64,000 bases of DNA from Hyphococcus lacteus (GCF_041058985.1 NZ_JBEHZE010000001.1:1798001-1862000), one strand, 5' to 3'; counted from the stretch's first letter, positions 18,407-27,703 are shown. Numbers and translations are program-made. The notes: a model not told the origin generated them from the sequence alone.

Positions 18407-18981
18407 TATTCGTTTTCCTCACGAGGGCTTAAAAGCCAAGGGCTCGAATCAAGTTTCTCTAAGATTAGGGCGACGGTATTCGCGTGCGGGCCGGGTTGGC
18501 TTTGTATTTGTATATCGGCAGCGCGATAAAACTCTTCTCGTTCTTTTGAAAGGCGCAAAAGTGTCTCGCGGGGATCTCCGTCTTGCAGAAGCGGACGGGT
18601 GTCGCGGCGTCCCGCTCGCTTTATGATTGTCTCGATATCTGAATCGATCCAAATAGACAGGGTGTTCTCGGCGATCAGCGTTCTTGTCTCTTCGTTTGTT
18701 AAAGCCCCACCGCCTGTCGCCAGTACATGCGGCGGCCCCTCTAAGAGGCGCTTGATAACCCGGGCTTCACCTTCGCGAAAGCTAGCTTCGCCATGGGTCT
18801 TGAACAGGTCTGAAACGCTCATGCCTGCTGCTTTTTCAATTTCGTGATCAGCGTCATAGAATGGCAGGTCGAGTTGCGGGGCCAATCGTCGGCCAATCGT
18901 AGTTTTGCCGACCCCCATCATGCCAACGAGAACAACGGGGCGGGTACATTTTAAGTCGGGATATTTGCGAGATTGCATCAT
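18406..18981 (-). CDS. aroK: Shikimate kinase
   Basis: 191 residues from the ATG at 18981; the frame stays open for 35 more codons upstream but that extension is basic and not conserved in the family. Walker A is VGMMGVGKTTIGRRLA. The shikimate-site DADHEIEKAAGMSVSDLF, ATGGGALTNEET and the lid RRDTRPLL are present. It phosphorylates shikimate at O3. It is the first gene of aroK-aroB-corC-MFS. Start choice is uncertain because the ribosome site is weak. Confidence 0.93.
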   Translation of the reverse strand: MMQSRKYPDLKCTRPVVLVGMMGVGKTTIGRRLAPQLDLPFYDADHEIEKAAGMSVSDLFKTHGEASFREGEARVIKRLLEGPPHVLATGGGALTNEETRTLIAENTLSIWIDSDIETIIKRAGRRDTRPLLQDGDPRETLLRLSKEREEFYRAADIQIQSQPGPHANTVALILEKLDSSPWLLSPREENE

Positions 18982-19165
18982 GACGGGTAGATGTAGGGGA
19001 GCACGCAAGTGGATGCTAGCCGGATTTCGGTATTTCCCTGAGGATCGGCGAAGTCTATCATTGCGTTTGGGGTTGATGCCAGACAAGGTCTGGCTGGGTA
19101 TTTCTGGGGTTGAATATGGCCGGACGGCCTATCTGGCCATATAGGTTTATCAGAGGAGTATTGGT

Positions 19166-19291
19166 GTGCGTTTCGTAGCGATTCTATTTCTGTTGGCGCT
19201 GGCTGGCCTTGTGGGACTGTTTATCTATGGCCAAATGATGGAGCCTGAGGTTCGCGAGATCGAAGTGGATGCCAACTATGTTACGCAATAA
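19166..19291 (+). CDS. 41-residue membrane protein
   Basis: A GTG start with AGGAG seven bases upstream opens a frame of 41 codons. It has a hydrophobic N-terminal segment (FVAILFLLALAGLVGLFIYG) and a short acidic tail (MEPEVREIEVDANYVTQ). Single-pass orientation with the tail outside is likely. Its end overlaps the next gene by 23 bp (or 14 bp if the second ATG is used), so the pair is translationally coupled. I believe similar tiny proteins occur at this place in other alphaproteobacteria, but this is from memory. No function is known. Confidence 0.7.
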   Translation: MRFVAILFLLALAGLVGLFIYGQMMEPEVREIEVDANYVTQ

Positions 19292-20972
19292 ACGCTCAGC
19301 AAATCTTTGGGGGCTCGGGGCAATATTCCTAGCGAGTACGATTACACCGTTCGCGGTGGCGCAGATCGCCGCACCTGAGACTGTTGAAAGCGCGCCAATC
19401 GCGACAGACGCCTTTGCTATTGGCGGTATTGGGCCCGCAGAGGGGGCACTTCCGACCTCGCTCTGGCATAATAGTGATCCTCAAACACTTGAATATCTGT
19501 TGGGCTACATGCCGACGCGGCCAATTTCTCCAAGCATCGGAAAGGCCATGCGCCGGACACTTTTGTCTTCCGGGACGAAACCAAGTGGTGCTAGCCCTTC
19601 GTTAGGCGGCCACAAACTTCTTGCGCTGGCGCGCGCTGGCTTTGTTGAAGAAGCCCGTGATGTTGCGAGTCTAGCAACCGCTGGTCGGTCTGACCTGACG
19701 GTTGCGGAAGCCGATGCGACAATCAGTTTGCTCAATGGCGATTCGGAGGCCGCATGTCGGCGCGGTTCATCGTTAAATGGTGGCCGCGAAGCGTTGTTCT
19801 GGGTCCGGCTACGTGCATTTTGTTATGCGCGCGCGGGCGAGCTTGATGCTTTTGACCTAACAATGAATTTGCTGCGCGAACGTGGTGCATTAGCCGGTGG
19901 TGACGAAGCGCTATTGCTGTCAGTTGCCGGCGCTGAACCCAAGGTTATTCCGCCTGTAACGACGGCAATTCAATATGCGGCGGCTAAATCGGCAGGGCTC
20001 GCGCTCGATGCTGGTGCTATTGCAAATGCTGAGGGCGGCGTTTTATCTGCAATTTTGAATGATGACGAGGCTGATACCGGCCTTCGTATCGAAGCGGCGG
20101 AGCAAGCTGTCGCGATGGGGGCCGTTGAAATTGCGTCACTTAAACGGTTGTTTGATGGGATCACTTTTGAGGTTGCAGAATTAGGCACCGCAGTAGATGT
20201 CGCCAAAGCGCGCCCACAAGACATTACCCTTGATGCGCTTTTATATCAGTCAATTACCGCAATGAGCGCACCAGAATTCATTCGTGATAAAGCACAGCGA
20301 ATTTCATTTGCATTAGGCCGTGCAAAGAGCTTTCATCGAGCCTATAGTCTTTCTCTTCTTTATGCAGATGATATTGTCGCCCTTGAAGGTGTTTTGGTCA
20401 CGCCAGAAGAAGCATCGAACTTTGCGCTCGCGCGCATGGCCGTTGGTGATAGTGTCGGGGCAGGTCGCTGGCTGTCTGCGATGATTGGTGCGAATGAAAG
20501 TGTTGCGGCATTGCCCGAGCCGCTGGGCTTAGACTTTATCGACCGCGTCAATTTATTGTCGCATCTCGATCCGCAGACTGCTGCAAGGATTGCGAGAGGC
20601 GCAGGCGTCTCGTTGTTAACTGATGAACCTACTCATGTGAGCAGCGTTTCTGCACATGAAGACCCATCGGTCACTGCCCGAATTCTTGTTGCGGCCTTTG
20701 ATGCTGTTGCTGGTGAGAAGCCGGGTCAGGCTAGCCTTGCAGCACTTGCAGCTTCCGCCGGGAAAGCGCGCGCCAATGGCGAAGTTGAAATGGTGGTTGT
20801 TGGTGAAGGGCTTAACGCTGCGGGAATGCCAGAATTGCGACGCTTGCATGAGTTTGAGCGTGCTTGGGCAGCAACATTTTCGTCAACGGGAATGACCGAT
20901 GAAGCTTCAAGCGGCGGTGCGAGCCAAGACGAAGCCGGAATGGTGCCGCGGGTTAAGCCGCGCGCTAATTGA
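19269..20972 (+). CDS. Secreted helical protein of unknown function
   Basis: 567 residues; a start at 19278 is also possible. A signal peptide (LWGLGAIFLASTITPFAVA, cut near AQIAAP) precedes an Ala-rich helical protein, including LLALARAGFVEEARDVASLA and RLRAFCYARAGELDAFD, which look like TPR- or Sel1-style hairpins. Similar proteins are often labelled antifreeze-glycopeptide-like because of Ala/Thr content; that name says nothing about function. It is periplasmic by prediction, follows the 41-residue membrane protein, and precedes xerD by 9 bp. Confidence 0.72.
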   Translation: MPTMLRNKRSANLWGLGAIFLASTITPFAVAQIAAPETVESAPIATDAFAIGGIGPAEGALPTSLWHNSDPQTLEYLLGYMPTRPISPSIGKAMRRTLLSSGTKPSGASPSLGGHKLLALARAGFVEEARDVASLATAGRSDLTVAEADATISLLNGDSEAACRRGSSLNGGREALFWVRLRAFCYARAGELDAFDLTMNLLRERGALAGGDEALLLSVAGAEPKVIPPVTTAIQYAAAKSAGLALDAGAIANAEGGVLSAILNDDEADTGLRIEAAEQAVAMGAVEIASLKRLFDGITFEVAELGTAVDVAKARPQDITLDALLYQSITAMSAPEFIRDKAQRISFALGRAKSFHRAYSLSLLYADDIVALEGVLVTPEEASNFALARMAVGDSVGAGRWLSAMIGANESVAALPEPLGLDFIDRVNLLSHLDPQTAARIARGAGVSLLTDEPTHVSSVSAHEDPSVTARILVAAFDAVAGEKPGQASLAALAASAGKARANGEVEMVVVGEGLNAAGMPELRRLHEFERAWAATFSSTGMTDEASSGGASQDEAGMVPRVKPRAN

Positions 20973-20981
20973 TGAGTGCGA

Positions 20982-21923
20982 ATGAGTGATCGCAACGACA
21001 TCAGGCAAACGAATGCGCGCCTGATAGAAGCATTTTTAGAAATGATGGCGGTGGAACGCGCCGCTGCCGCAAATACACTGAAAAATTATGGGCGTGATCT
21101 TGAGCGGTTTGCCGTTTTCACATTGCCTCGCGGGGAAGCGCTACAAACCGCTGGTGCGGACGATATAGCGGCATGGTTGGCTGTGATGGAGGCTGAGGGA
21201 CTCGCTGCCTCAACAGCCGCTCTAAAGGTATCGGCGCTGCGGCAATTCTATCAATTTCTATATAGCGAGAATTACCGATCTGATAATCCGACCGCTTCGA
21301 TTGATCGCCCAAAAACTCAACGCCCTTTGCCAAAAATTCTGTCTACTGATGAGGTTACAGCGCTATTTGAGGCAGCAGAGCAGGATGCTACGCCGAAGGG
21401 GCGGCGTATGATTGTTTTGCTTGAAGTGTTGTATGCTGCGGGGCTTCGCGTTTCAGAATTGGTCGGGTTGCCGTTGGCGGCGGTGAGGCGGGGTGAACGA
21501 CTACTCATTATTCGCGGGAAGGGCGATAAAGAACGCCTTGCGCCGTTAACTGGCCGGGCGCTAGACGCCGTCGAGGTATATCTCGATTGCCGCGATGCGT
21601 TTTTCCCAAGCGATGAGAAGGATTCGCTATGGATGTTTCCCTCTCGCGGAAAGTCGGGCCACCTAACCTCTGCTCGATTTGGGCAAATGTTAAAGGATTT
21701 GGCCGTCAAAGCCGGCGTTCCTCCGTCAAAAGTCTCACCCCATGTGTTGCGGCATGCTTTCGCCACGCACCTATTGGAAGGGGGCGCAGACCTCCGCAGT
21801 GTCCAGCAAATGTTGGGTCATGCGGATATCACCACGACCCAAATTTATACCCATGTGGCTCAGGATAGGCTGAAAGATTTGGTGTTTTCGAAACATCCGT
21901 TAGCAAAGAAGCAGGGTAAATAA
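20982..21923 (+). CDS. xerD: Tyrosine recombinase XerD
   Basis: 313 residues from ATG 20982 (a GTG two codons earlier is possible). The N-terminal SAM-like core-binding domain (about 8-95) is followed by the catalytic domain. All key residues are seen: Arg in AAGLRVSELVGL, Lys in GKGDKERLAPL, HVLRHAFATHLLEGG, His in MLGHADITTTQ and the nucleophile Tyr in IYTHVAQDRL. XerD with XerC resolves chromosome dimers at dif. A housekeeping xerD, not a phage integrase: length and neighbours (accA downstream) fit. Confidence 0.93.
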   Translation: MSDRNDIRQTNARLIEAFLEMMAVERAAAANTLKNYGRDLERFAVFTLPRGEALQTAGADDIAAWLAVMEAEGLAASTAALKVSALRQFYQFLYSENYRSDNPTASIDRPKTQRPLPKILSTDEVTALFEAAEQDATPKGRRMIVLLEVLYAAGLRVSELVGLPLAAVRRGERLLIIRGKGDKERLAPLTGRALDAVEVYLDCRDAFFPSDEKDSLWMFPSRGKSGHLTSARFGQMLKDLAVKAGVPPSKVSPHVLRHAFATHLLEGGADLRSVQQMLGHADITTTQIYTHVAQDRLKDLVFSKHPLAKKQGK

Positions 21924-22014
21924 GGATAAGATCAGCGCGAAATCAGGCTGATTCCCGTTTGAAATCGCTCTCGGGCCTCTGTAGGGTCCCAAAAAAAGAT
22001 GAGTCAGTAGAATT

Positions 22015-22986
22015 ATGCGCACCTATCTCGATTTTGAAAAACCTATTGCAGAACTTGAAGGCCGGATTGCGGACCTACGCCAGATGGATGGCGAGGCCGG
22101 GGTCAATGTGGACGAGGAAATTGAGAAGCTTCAGTCCAAAGCTGATACGATGCTCGCGGATTCTTATTCCAAGCTTTCGCGCTGGCAAAAAGTGCAAGTT
22201 GCCCGTCATGCATCGCGGCCGCATTTTTCAGATTACGTGAGCCAGCTTGTCGATGATTTTACGCCGCTCGCGGGTGATCGCGCATTCGGCGAAGATTCTG
22301 CGATCCTCGGTGGCCCGGCGCGATTGCGTGGTCATTCCATTATGTTGATCGGACATGAGAAAGGCGCAGATACCGCTAGTCGCGTTGCTCATAATTTTGG
22401 GATGGCGCGCCCCGAGGGATATCGCAAAGCCATGCGTCTTATGGATATGGCAGAGCGTTTTAATCTACCGGTGGTGACCCTGGTTGATACATCTGGTGCT
22501 TACCCAGGGCGTGGTGCCGAAGAACGTGGGCAGGCCGAAGCCATTGCGTCGTGCACAGAGAAATGTCTCGGTCTCAGTTCGCCACTCATCTCTGTCGTCG
22601 TGGGCGAGGGTGGTTCTGGTGGTGCTGTCGCGCTTGCCGCGGGTAACCGCGTATTGATGCTTGAGCATTCAGTATATTCAGTAATTTCTCCAGAGGGCTG
22701 CGCTTCTATTCTTTGGAAAGACGCTGCGGGCAAAGGTGATAACAAAGCGCCTGACGCAGCAGAAGCCATGCGCATTTCGGCACAGGACCTCTTAGAATTG
22801 GGTGTGGTGGACAGCATCATTCCGGAGCCGGTTGGCGGCGCGCACCGTGATGCGCGGCTAACGATTGAACGCTTAGGCGATGCAGTAGAATCTTCATTGC
22901 GGGAATTGGAGCAGCTCTCACCCGAAGAGCTGAAGCGTCAACGGCGAGAAAAATTCCTTGCGATTGGCCGTGTTGGTTTGACTTAA
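22015..22986 (+). CDS. accA: Acetyl-CoA carboxylase carboxyltransferase subunit alpha
   Basis: 323 residues. The N-terminal FEKPIAELEGRIADLR and the crotonase-fold motifs LVDTSGAYPGRGAEERGQ, VGEGGSGGAVAL and ISPEGCASILWKD are diagnostic. With AccD it moves the carboxyl group from biotin to acetyl-CoA, making malonyl-CoA for fatty acid synthesis. Located 91 bp after xerD, as in many alphaproteobacteria. Its stop overlaps a possible small reverse-strand gene. Confidence 0.97.
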   Translation: MRTYLDFEKPIAELEGRIADLRQMDGEAGVNVDEEIEKLQSKADTMLADSYSKLSRWQKVQVARHASRPHFSDYVSQLVDDFTPLAGDRAFGEDSAILGGPARLRGHSIMLIGHEKGADTASRVAHNFGMARPEGYRKAMRLMDMAERFNLPVVTLVDTSGAYPGRGAEERGQAEAIASCTEKCLGLSSPLISVVVGEGGSGGAVALAAGNRVLMLEHSVYSVISPEGCASILWKDAAGKGDNKAPDAAEAMRISAQDLLELGVVDSIIPEPVGGAHRDARLTIERLGDAVESSLRELEQLSPEELKRQRREKFLAIGRVGLT

Positions 22987-23126
22987 TAAGACCAAATCAG
23001 CAACGCGATAAGAAATAACGATCCTGCGCAAAGTAGAAAGAATGCGGGCGAAAAACGTGGCCCGATAGAAAGTTTTCTTGGCGGGCTAGTAACCTCGTCT
23101 GCGTCGTCTGGATGATCGTTTTCCAT
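22983..23126 (-). CDS. Possible 47-residue single-pass membrane protein
   Basis: ATG at 23126 and stop at 22983. A polar acidic start (MENDHPDDADEVTSPPRK) is followed by one hydrophobic helix (FFLLCAGSLFLIALLIWSY) that ends the protein. This tail-anchor layout is typical of small inner-membrane proteins. The end overlaps the accA stop by 3 bp. No clear ribosome site precedes the ATG, which lowers confidence. It would be downstream of, and co-oriented with, the 23176-23517 gene. Confidence 0.48.
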   Translation of the reverse strand: MENDHPDDADEVTSPPRKLSIGPRFSPAFFLLCAGSLFLIALLIWSY

Positions 23127-23175
23127 GAGGTGGTTTGTTCCGTTGCCGGTTGAATAGCGTAAATTGCGCGCTCAT

Positions 23176-23517
23176 TTAACCGCGAGAGAGAACGCCAGTC
23201 AAAACAACGTCGCCATTTTGACGAATTTCTATTTGAGAACCTTCCCGGAAATCAGGAAGGGAATGGCCTTTGGCGGAGTTGAAACACTTTCCTGCGCGAC
23301 CATCTTTGACAGCAATGGTTGCTGCTAGATGTCCGTCTATGATGATTTCTGCGGTTCGTCCTGCGATTCCGCGTAGAGCGACAGCCAGTCGTTTTGTGCC
23401 ATTTTTCTTTTGAGTTAGTCCGACCATACCGCGACCGGTGAAGCCACTCACGCCAGTCAGCGTTGCCTTAAATCTGGAGCGTAAGCTCGGTATGAGCCCT
23501 AGAATATTATCAAGCAT
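23176..23517 (-). CDS. Hypothetical protein, 113 residues
   Basis: Start at the ATG at 23517, preceded by GGGGGGA; the frame is open slightly further upstream. The protein is basic, with a beta-rich look: RLAVALRGIAGRTAEIIIDG, AATIAVKDGRAG and GSQIEIRQNGDVVLTGVLSRG. The last segment resembles a small barrel or anti-sigma-like edge strand, but no family was recognised. No signal peptide or membrane helix. Confidence 0.6.
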   Translation of the reverse strand: MLDNILGLIPSLRSRFKATLTGVSGFTGRGMVGLTQKKNGTKRLAVALRGIAGRTAEIIIDGHLAATIAVKDGRAGKCFNSAKGHSLPDFREGSQIEIRQNGDVVLTGVLSRG

Positions 23518-23604
23518 GCGTGTCCCCCCGGACCACTTTTCATCGCGCAACTATAGCGCAGAAAAGTTAATCCGGGGAAAAGCACTGAAAATAAGCGGTT
23601 AGTC

Positions 23605-24279
23605 TTATGATTCGCCGTGATATTCGCCCTCTGGCGTTTCATAGGCTAAGCGACGGTCGAGATAAGTCTCTGCGGCGGTGATGAAGTCTTCCGGGTGGTT
23701 GGTAAAAAAGTGATCCGCGCCCGGGACGACTTGAAACTCTACTTTCCGCCCTTTTTGTGTGCGGGTTCGCTCGACCATGCCGCTGGTTTCCTCCGGTGCA
23801 CAAATACGGTCCATCTCGCCATGAATGACGACGCCTGATGATGGGCAAGGCGCAAGGAACGAAAAGTCGTAAAGGTTGGCTGGCGTTGATCCGGCAATAA
23901 AACCAACGATTTCCGGGCGACGCATCAGAAGTTGCATCGCAATCCAAGACCCGAACGAGAAGCCAGCGACCCAGCTGAACGGAGCATTTGGGTTGATCTG
24001 CTGCATGTAATCAAGCGCCGTTGCGGCATCGGCCAACTCGCCCTGTCCTTGGTCATATTCGCCTTGGCTGCGGCCAACGCCACGGAAGTTGAAGCGCATG
24101 GTTGAGAACCCACGGCGGACAAACATCTGATAAAGCTCGTAAGTGGCGCGATTGTTCATCGTGCCGCCAAACTGTGGATGCGGGTGGAGGACCAGCGCAA
24201 CGGGCGGATTCTCGCCTTTTCCTTTTTGATAGCGGCCTTCAAGGCGTCCTTCCGGACCGGCGAAAATCACTTCTGGCAT
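23605..24279 (-). CDS. Alpha/beta hydrolase (COG2945-like)
   Basis: 224 residues from MPEVIFAGPEGRLEG; an ATG five codons upstream is also possible. It carries the oxyanion region LVLHPHPQFGGTMNN, the nucleophile elbow VAGFSFGSWIAM, an acid in GEMDRICAPEET and the catalytic His in PGADHFF. This is the small esterase type often called COG2945. The substrate is unknown. It is divergent from the iscR-suf operon. Confidence 0.83.
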   Translation of the reverse strand: MPEVIFAGPEGRLEGRYQKGKGENPPVALVLHPHPQFGGTMNNRATYELYQMFVRRGFSTMRFNFRGVGRSQGEYDQGQGELADAATALDYMQQINPNAPFSWVAGFSFGSWIAMQLLMRRPEIVGFIAGSTPANLYDFSFLAPCPSSGVVIHGEMDRICAPEETSGMVERTRTQKGRKVEFQVVPGADHFFTNHPEDFITAAETYLDRRLAYETPEGEYHGES

Positions 24280-24404
24280 CGTTACCCTTCTCAATGTTCT
24301 TGGGCAGAGGGTTGAATACCCCAGCCTTTTACTTCGCTAATGACCCAAAGATTGTCGCAAACCGTATAAAAAACAGGTCACACCGCGCATTTTTTGGCCG
24401 TGTT

Positions 24405-24437
24405 AATGTTGACTGTTTTAGTCGGATTTCTTATCTC
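24405..24437 (+). promoter_or_regulatory. IscR type 1 box overlapping the suf promoter
   Basis: GACT-GTTTT-AGTC (24411-24423) with matching flanks fits the IscR type 1 box (core GACT-RWWWY-AGTC). It overlaps a -35 TTGACT (24409-24414). A -10-like TTATCT or TATCTC sits 16-17 bp downstream (24431-24437). The iscR start is about 100 bp further on. Holo-IscR bound here would block its own promoter and so the whole suf operon when Fe-S supply is adequate. Confidence 0.72.
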
Positions 24438-24537
24438 GGCTGCAAACGAGGTCCACTGGCGGGCGCGTATAGCATGTTTTTGCGATGGCGCCAGCCAAGC
24501 AATGTTTCAGATGAGTGTCCAAAGGCGGATTGCAAGA

Positions 24538-25041
24538 GTGAAGCTAACGACAAAAGGCAGATACGCAGTTGCTGCGATGACTGATATAGCGGCCACGGGC
24601 GCGGGTAGTGGCGCACTCGTGTCATTGTCGGATATCGCATTGCGTCAGGGAATTTCGCTTTCCTATCTCGAACAGCTTTTTGGGAAGCTTCGCCGTGCAG
24701 GACTGGTGGAAAGTGCGCGTGGTGTCGCTGGCGGTTATGCGTTAACTGCCGCTCCTGCTAATATCCGTATTGCTGAAATCGTCGCCGCAGTTGATGAAGA
24801 AATTCGAACGACAGCATGTATCCCGGGATCTTCGGTAGGGTGTAAAGGTACGTCGGCGCGCTGTTTGACCCATGACCTATGGGATGAACTGAGCCGCCAC
24901 ATCGAAATTTTTCTGAATGCAGTAACGCTTGAGGATATTTTAAAGAAACGCGTGCTCGGCATTGCGTCAGTCAATGCGCCGGGAGAGGGGGCGGATCGCC
25001 CCACTTTAAAGAACAATCCGATCGCGGAGGTGGTGCAATGA
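24538..25041 (+). CDS. iscR: Rrf2-family Fe-S regulator IscR
   Basis: 167 residues if the GTG at 24538 is used, which places KLTTKGRYAVAAM at the family's normal N-terminus. An in-frame ATG at 24502 would add 12 residues. The winged helix (LSDIALRQGISLSYLEQLF, LVESARGVAGGYAL) precedes three cysteines and the histidine that hold a [2Fe-2S] cluster: ACIPGSSVGCKG and RCLTHDLW. The last codons overlap the next gene by 4 bp (ATGA). It leads the suf operon and probably represses it through the box upstream. Confidence 0.93.
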   Translation: MKLTTKGRYAVAAMTDIAATGAGSGALVSLSDIALRQGISLSYLEQLFGKLRRAGLVESARGVAGGYALTAAPANIRIAEIVAAVDEEIRTTACIPGSSVGCKGTSARCLTHDLWDELSRHIEIFLNAVTLEDILKKRVLGIASVNAPGEGADRPTLKNNPIAEVVQ

Positions 25042-26177
25042 CCCGTCATTACCTCGACCATAATGCGACATCGCCCGTTAGGCCCGAAGTGGTGGACGTT
25101 GTTGCTGAGACAATGCGTCTCGACGGTAATAATTCATCCGTACACGAAGAGGGCCGCCGGGCCAGTAAAGTTATCGAAGATGCGCGCAAAAAAGTGCGTG
25201 CCTTGGTCAATGCGCCGGTGAACGGCATTGTTTTCACAAGTGGCGGAACCGAGTCGATTCATTACGCGCTACATGGCGCGGTCAAGGCACAAGGTTTAAG
25301 TCGGATTTTTGTAAGTGCGATTGAACACCCCGCAGTGTTGGCCAATGCACAGACAACCGGTGCCGAGATTGAAATGATTCCTGTCACTGCGTCGGGCGTT
25401 TGTGATCTTGACTGGCTTGAAAGTCGGCTTGCTAATTATGATGTCGTGCGGGAAGGCAAGTTTTTGGCCTGCGTGATGTTTGCCAATAATGAAACGGGCG
25501 TGATTCAGCCAATCCCAGATGTTGCTGATCTGGTTCATGGCGCCGATGGATTATTATTTTGCGATGCTGCGCAAGCTGTAGGCAAAGTGCCTGTAAATTT
25601 TGTTATGTCTGGCGCCGATATTCTCAGCTTCACGGGGCACAAATTTGGTGGCCCGCTTGGGGTTGGTGCGGTGGTTGCGGGTCCTAACTTGGCGCTTGAA
25701 CCCGTACTCCGGGGCGGTGGTCAGGAAATGAATCGCCGCGCGAGCACGACCAACACTCCAGGCATTGCTGGATTGGGTTGTGCATGTGAATTGGCGCATA
25801 AGTCCCTTGCGCGGGCAGCAGAAATAGCGGTCTTGCGCGACAAGATGGAATCTATTGCCATAGAAGTCGGTGCAAAAATTTGGGGCGGCGATGTATCACG
25901 TCTTCCCGGTACGTTATGTTTATCTGCACCCGGATTTTCTGGAGCAACACAATTAATGGCCATGGATTTGGCTGGTCTTGCAATATCTGCGGGATCTGCG
26001 TGTTCGTCCGGAAAAGCGAAACCAAGCCATGTTTTGACCGCGATGGGCGCTAACGAGGACGATGCGACCTCAGCCATACGCGTGTCGTTGGGATGGAATT
26101 CAACTGAGGTCGATGCGGATGCATTTATTCGCGAATGGCCAGCAGCGTATAATCGAATTAAAGCGAAGGCGGCGTAA
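25038..26177 (+). CDS. Cysteine desulfurase, class I (NifS/IscS-like)
   Basis: 379 residues. The PLP lysine lies in SFTGHKFGGPLG. HYLDHNATSPVRP and FTSGGTESIHYAL are the N-terminal signature, and the active-site cysteine is in the flexible loop SAGSACSSGKAKPS, as in class I enzymes. It takes sulfur from cysteine to a persulfide for Fe-S assembly. It sits between iscR and sufB, so the operon also has a second desulfurase, the class II SufS. Its stop overlaps sufB by 1 bp. Confidence 0.93.
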   Translation: MTRHYLDHNATSPVRPEVVDVVAETMRLDGNNSSVHEEGRRASKVIEDARKKVRALVNAPVNGIVFTSGGTESIHYALHGAVKAQGLSRIFVSAIEHPAVLANAQTTGAEIEMIPVTASGVCDLDWLESRLANYDVVREGKFLACVMFANNETGVIQPIPDVADLVHGADGLLFCDAAQAVGKVPVNFVMSGADILSFTGHKFGGPLGVGAVVAGPNLALEPVLRGGGQEMNRRASTTNTPGIAGLGCACELAHKSLARAAEIAVLRDKMESIAIEVGAKIWGGDVSRLPGTLCLSAPGFSGATQLMAMDLAGLAISAGSACSSGKAKPSHVLTAMGANEDDATSAIRVSLGWNSTEVDADAFIREWPAAYNRIKAKAA

Positions 26178-27703
26178 TGTCCGAAGTAAAAGAAACAATC
26201 AGTCGGGACACCGTAGCAACAGCCAAGTCGCTGGAAACGTACAAATATGGTTTCTCGACCAACATTGAGTCCGAAAAGGCCCCGAAAGGTCTTTCAGAGG
26301 ATACCATTCGATACATCTCGGCAAAAAAAGAAGAGCCGGAATGGATGTTGAAGTGGCGTCTTGAGGCTTATCGTCGGTGGTTGACGATGGCGGAACCAAA
26401 ATGGGCCATGGTTGATTATCCTGAAATTGATTATCAGGATGCGTATTATTACGCCGAGCCAAAATCCGGTGCAAAATACGAATCTATTGATGATGTCCCA
26501 CCTGAAATTTTAGCGGATTTCGAAAAGCTCGGTATTCCATTGCGTGAAGCAGAGGTGTTGTTGGGTGTGGAAGGTGCGGGGGAAAGCCCGGCTGAGGCGC
26601 GCACGCATCCGGATGGTCAACAGCCAAGAGTGGCCGTTGACGCGGTTTTCGATAGTGTATCTGTTGCCACTACGTTCAAGAAGGAGCTTCAAAAAGCTGG
26701 CGTGATTTTCATGTCAATTTCGGAAGCCATACGCGAGCATCCAGATCTTGTCAGGAAATATATTGGTTCAGTTGTGCCGACTTCGGATAATTTTTTCGCG
26801 ACGCTTAATTCCGCAGTGTTTTCTGATGGTACGTTTGTTTACGTTCCGGAAGGCGTTCGTTGCCCAATGGAGCTATCGACCTATTTTCGTATTAATGAGG
26901 CAAATACCGGTCAGTTTGAGCGCACGCTGATTATCGCAGCGCCGGGATCGTATGTGTCATATCTCGAAGGTTGCACTGCGCCAATGCGGGATGAAAACCA
27001 GCTTCACGCCGCTGTGGTTGAGCTAGTGATTGAAGATGACGCGGAGATCAAATACTCGACCGTTCAAAATTGGTACCCTGGCGACAAAGATGGCAAGGGC
27101 GGCATTTACAATTTTGTGACCAAGCGTGCGGATTGCCGCGGCGTCAATTCAAAGGTGTCGTGGACGCAGGTGGAAACGGGATCAGCGGTTACGTGGAAGT
27201 ACCCCTCTTGCGTTCTCAAAGGTGATAATTCGCAAGGCGAATTTTATTCGATTGCAATTACAAATAACCACCAACAAGCTGATACGGGTACCAAGATGAT
27301 CCATCTTGGTAAGAATACGAAATCGCGGATTATTTCCAAAGGGATTTCGGCGGGTAAATCGAATTCTACCTATCGCGGCCTTGTGGCTATTCACCGAAAG
27401 GCGGGCGGCGCGCGAAATTTCACCCAGTGTGATTCGCTTTTGATCGGCAATAATTGCGGGGCACATACGGTTCCTTATGTTGAAAGCAAGAACCCGGATG
27501 CGATCCTTGAACATGAAGCGACAACATCACGTCTTTCTGAGGATCAACTGTTTTACTGTCAGCAACGCGGTTTGTCAGAAGAAGAATCGGTTGCGCTTTT
27601 GGTGAATGGTTTCTGTAAAGAGGTTCTACAAGAGCTTCCGATGGAGTTTGCGGTTGAAGCACAGAAGCTAGTGAGCGTCAGCCTGGAGGGAAGTGTTGGC
27701 TAA
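26177..27703 (+). CDS. sufB: Fe-S scaffold protein SufB
   Basis: 508 residues, normal for SufB. The N-terminal KYGFSTNIESEKAPKGL, PEGVRCPMELSTYFRINE, VSYLEGCTAP and the conserved HEATTSRLSEDQLFYCQQRG are all present. SufB with SufC and SufD forms the scaffold on which Fe-S clusters are built. Translation is coupled to the desulfurase before it by TAATG. A 60-bp gap with no terminator separates it from sufC. Confidence 0.97.
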   Translation: MSEVKETISRDTVATAKSLETYKYGFSTNIESEKAPKGLSEDTIRYISAKKEEPEWMLKWRLEAYRRWLTMAEPKWAMVDYPEIDYQDAYYYAEPKSGAKYESIDDVPPEILADFEKLGIPLREAEVLLGVEGAGESPAEARTHPDGQQPRVAVDAVFDSVSVATTFKKELQKAGVIFMSISEAIREHPDLVRKYIGSVVPTSDNFFATLNSAVFSDGTFVYVPEGVRCPMELSTYFRINEANTGQFERTLIIAAPGSYVSYLEGCTAPMRDENQLHAAVVELVIEDDAEIKYSTVQNWYPGDKDGKGGIYNFVTKRADCRGVNSKVSWTQVETGSAVTWKYPSCVLKGDNSQGEFYSIAITNNHQQADTGTKMIHLGKNTKSRIISKGISAGKSNSTYRGLVAIHRKAGGARNFTQCDSLLIGNNCGAHTVPYVESKNPDAILEHEATTSRLSEDQLFYCQQRGLSEEESVALLVNGFCKEVLQELPMEFAVEAQKLVSVSLEGSVG

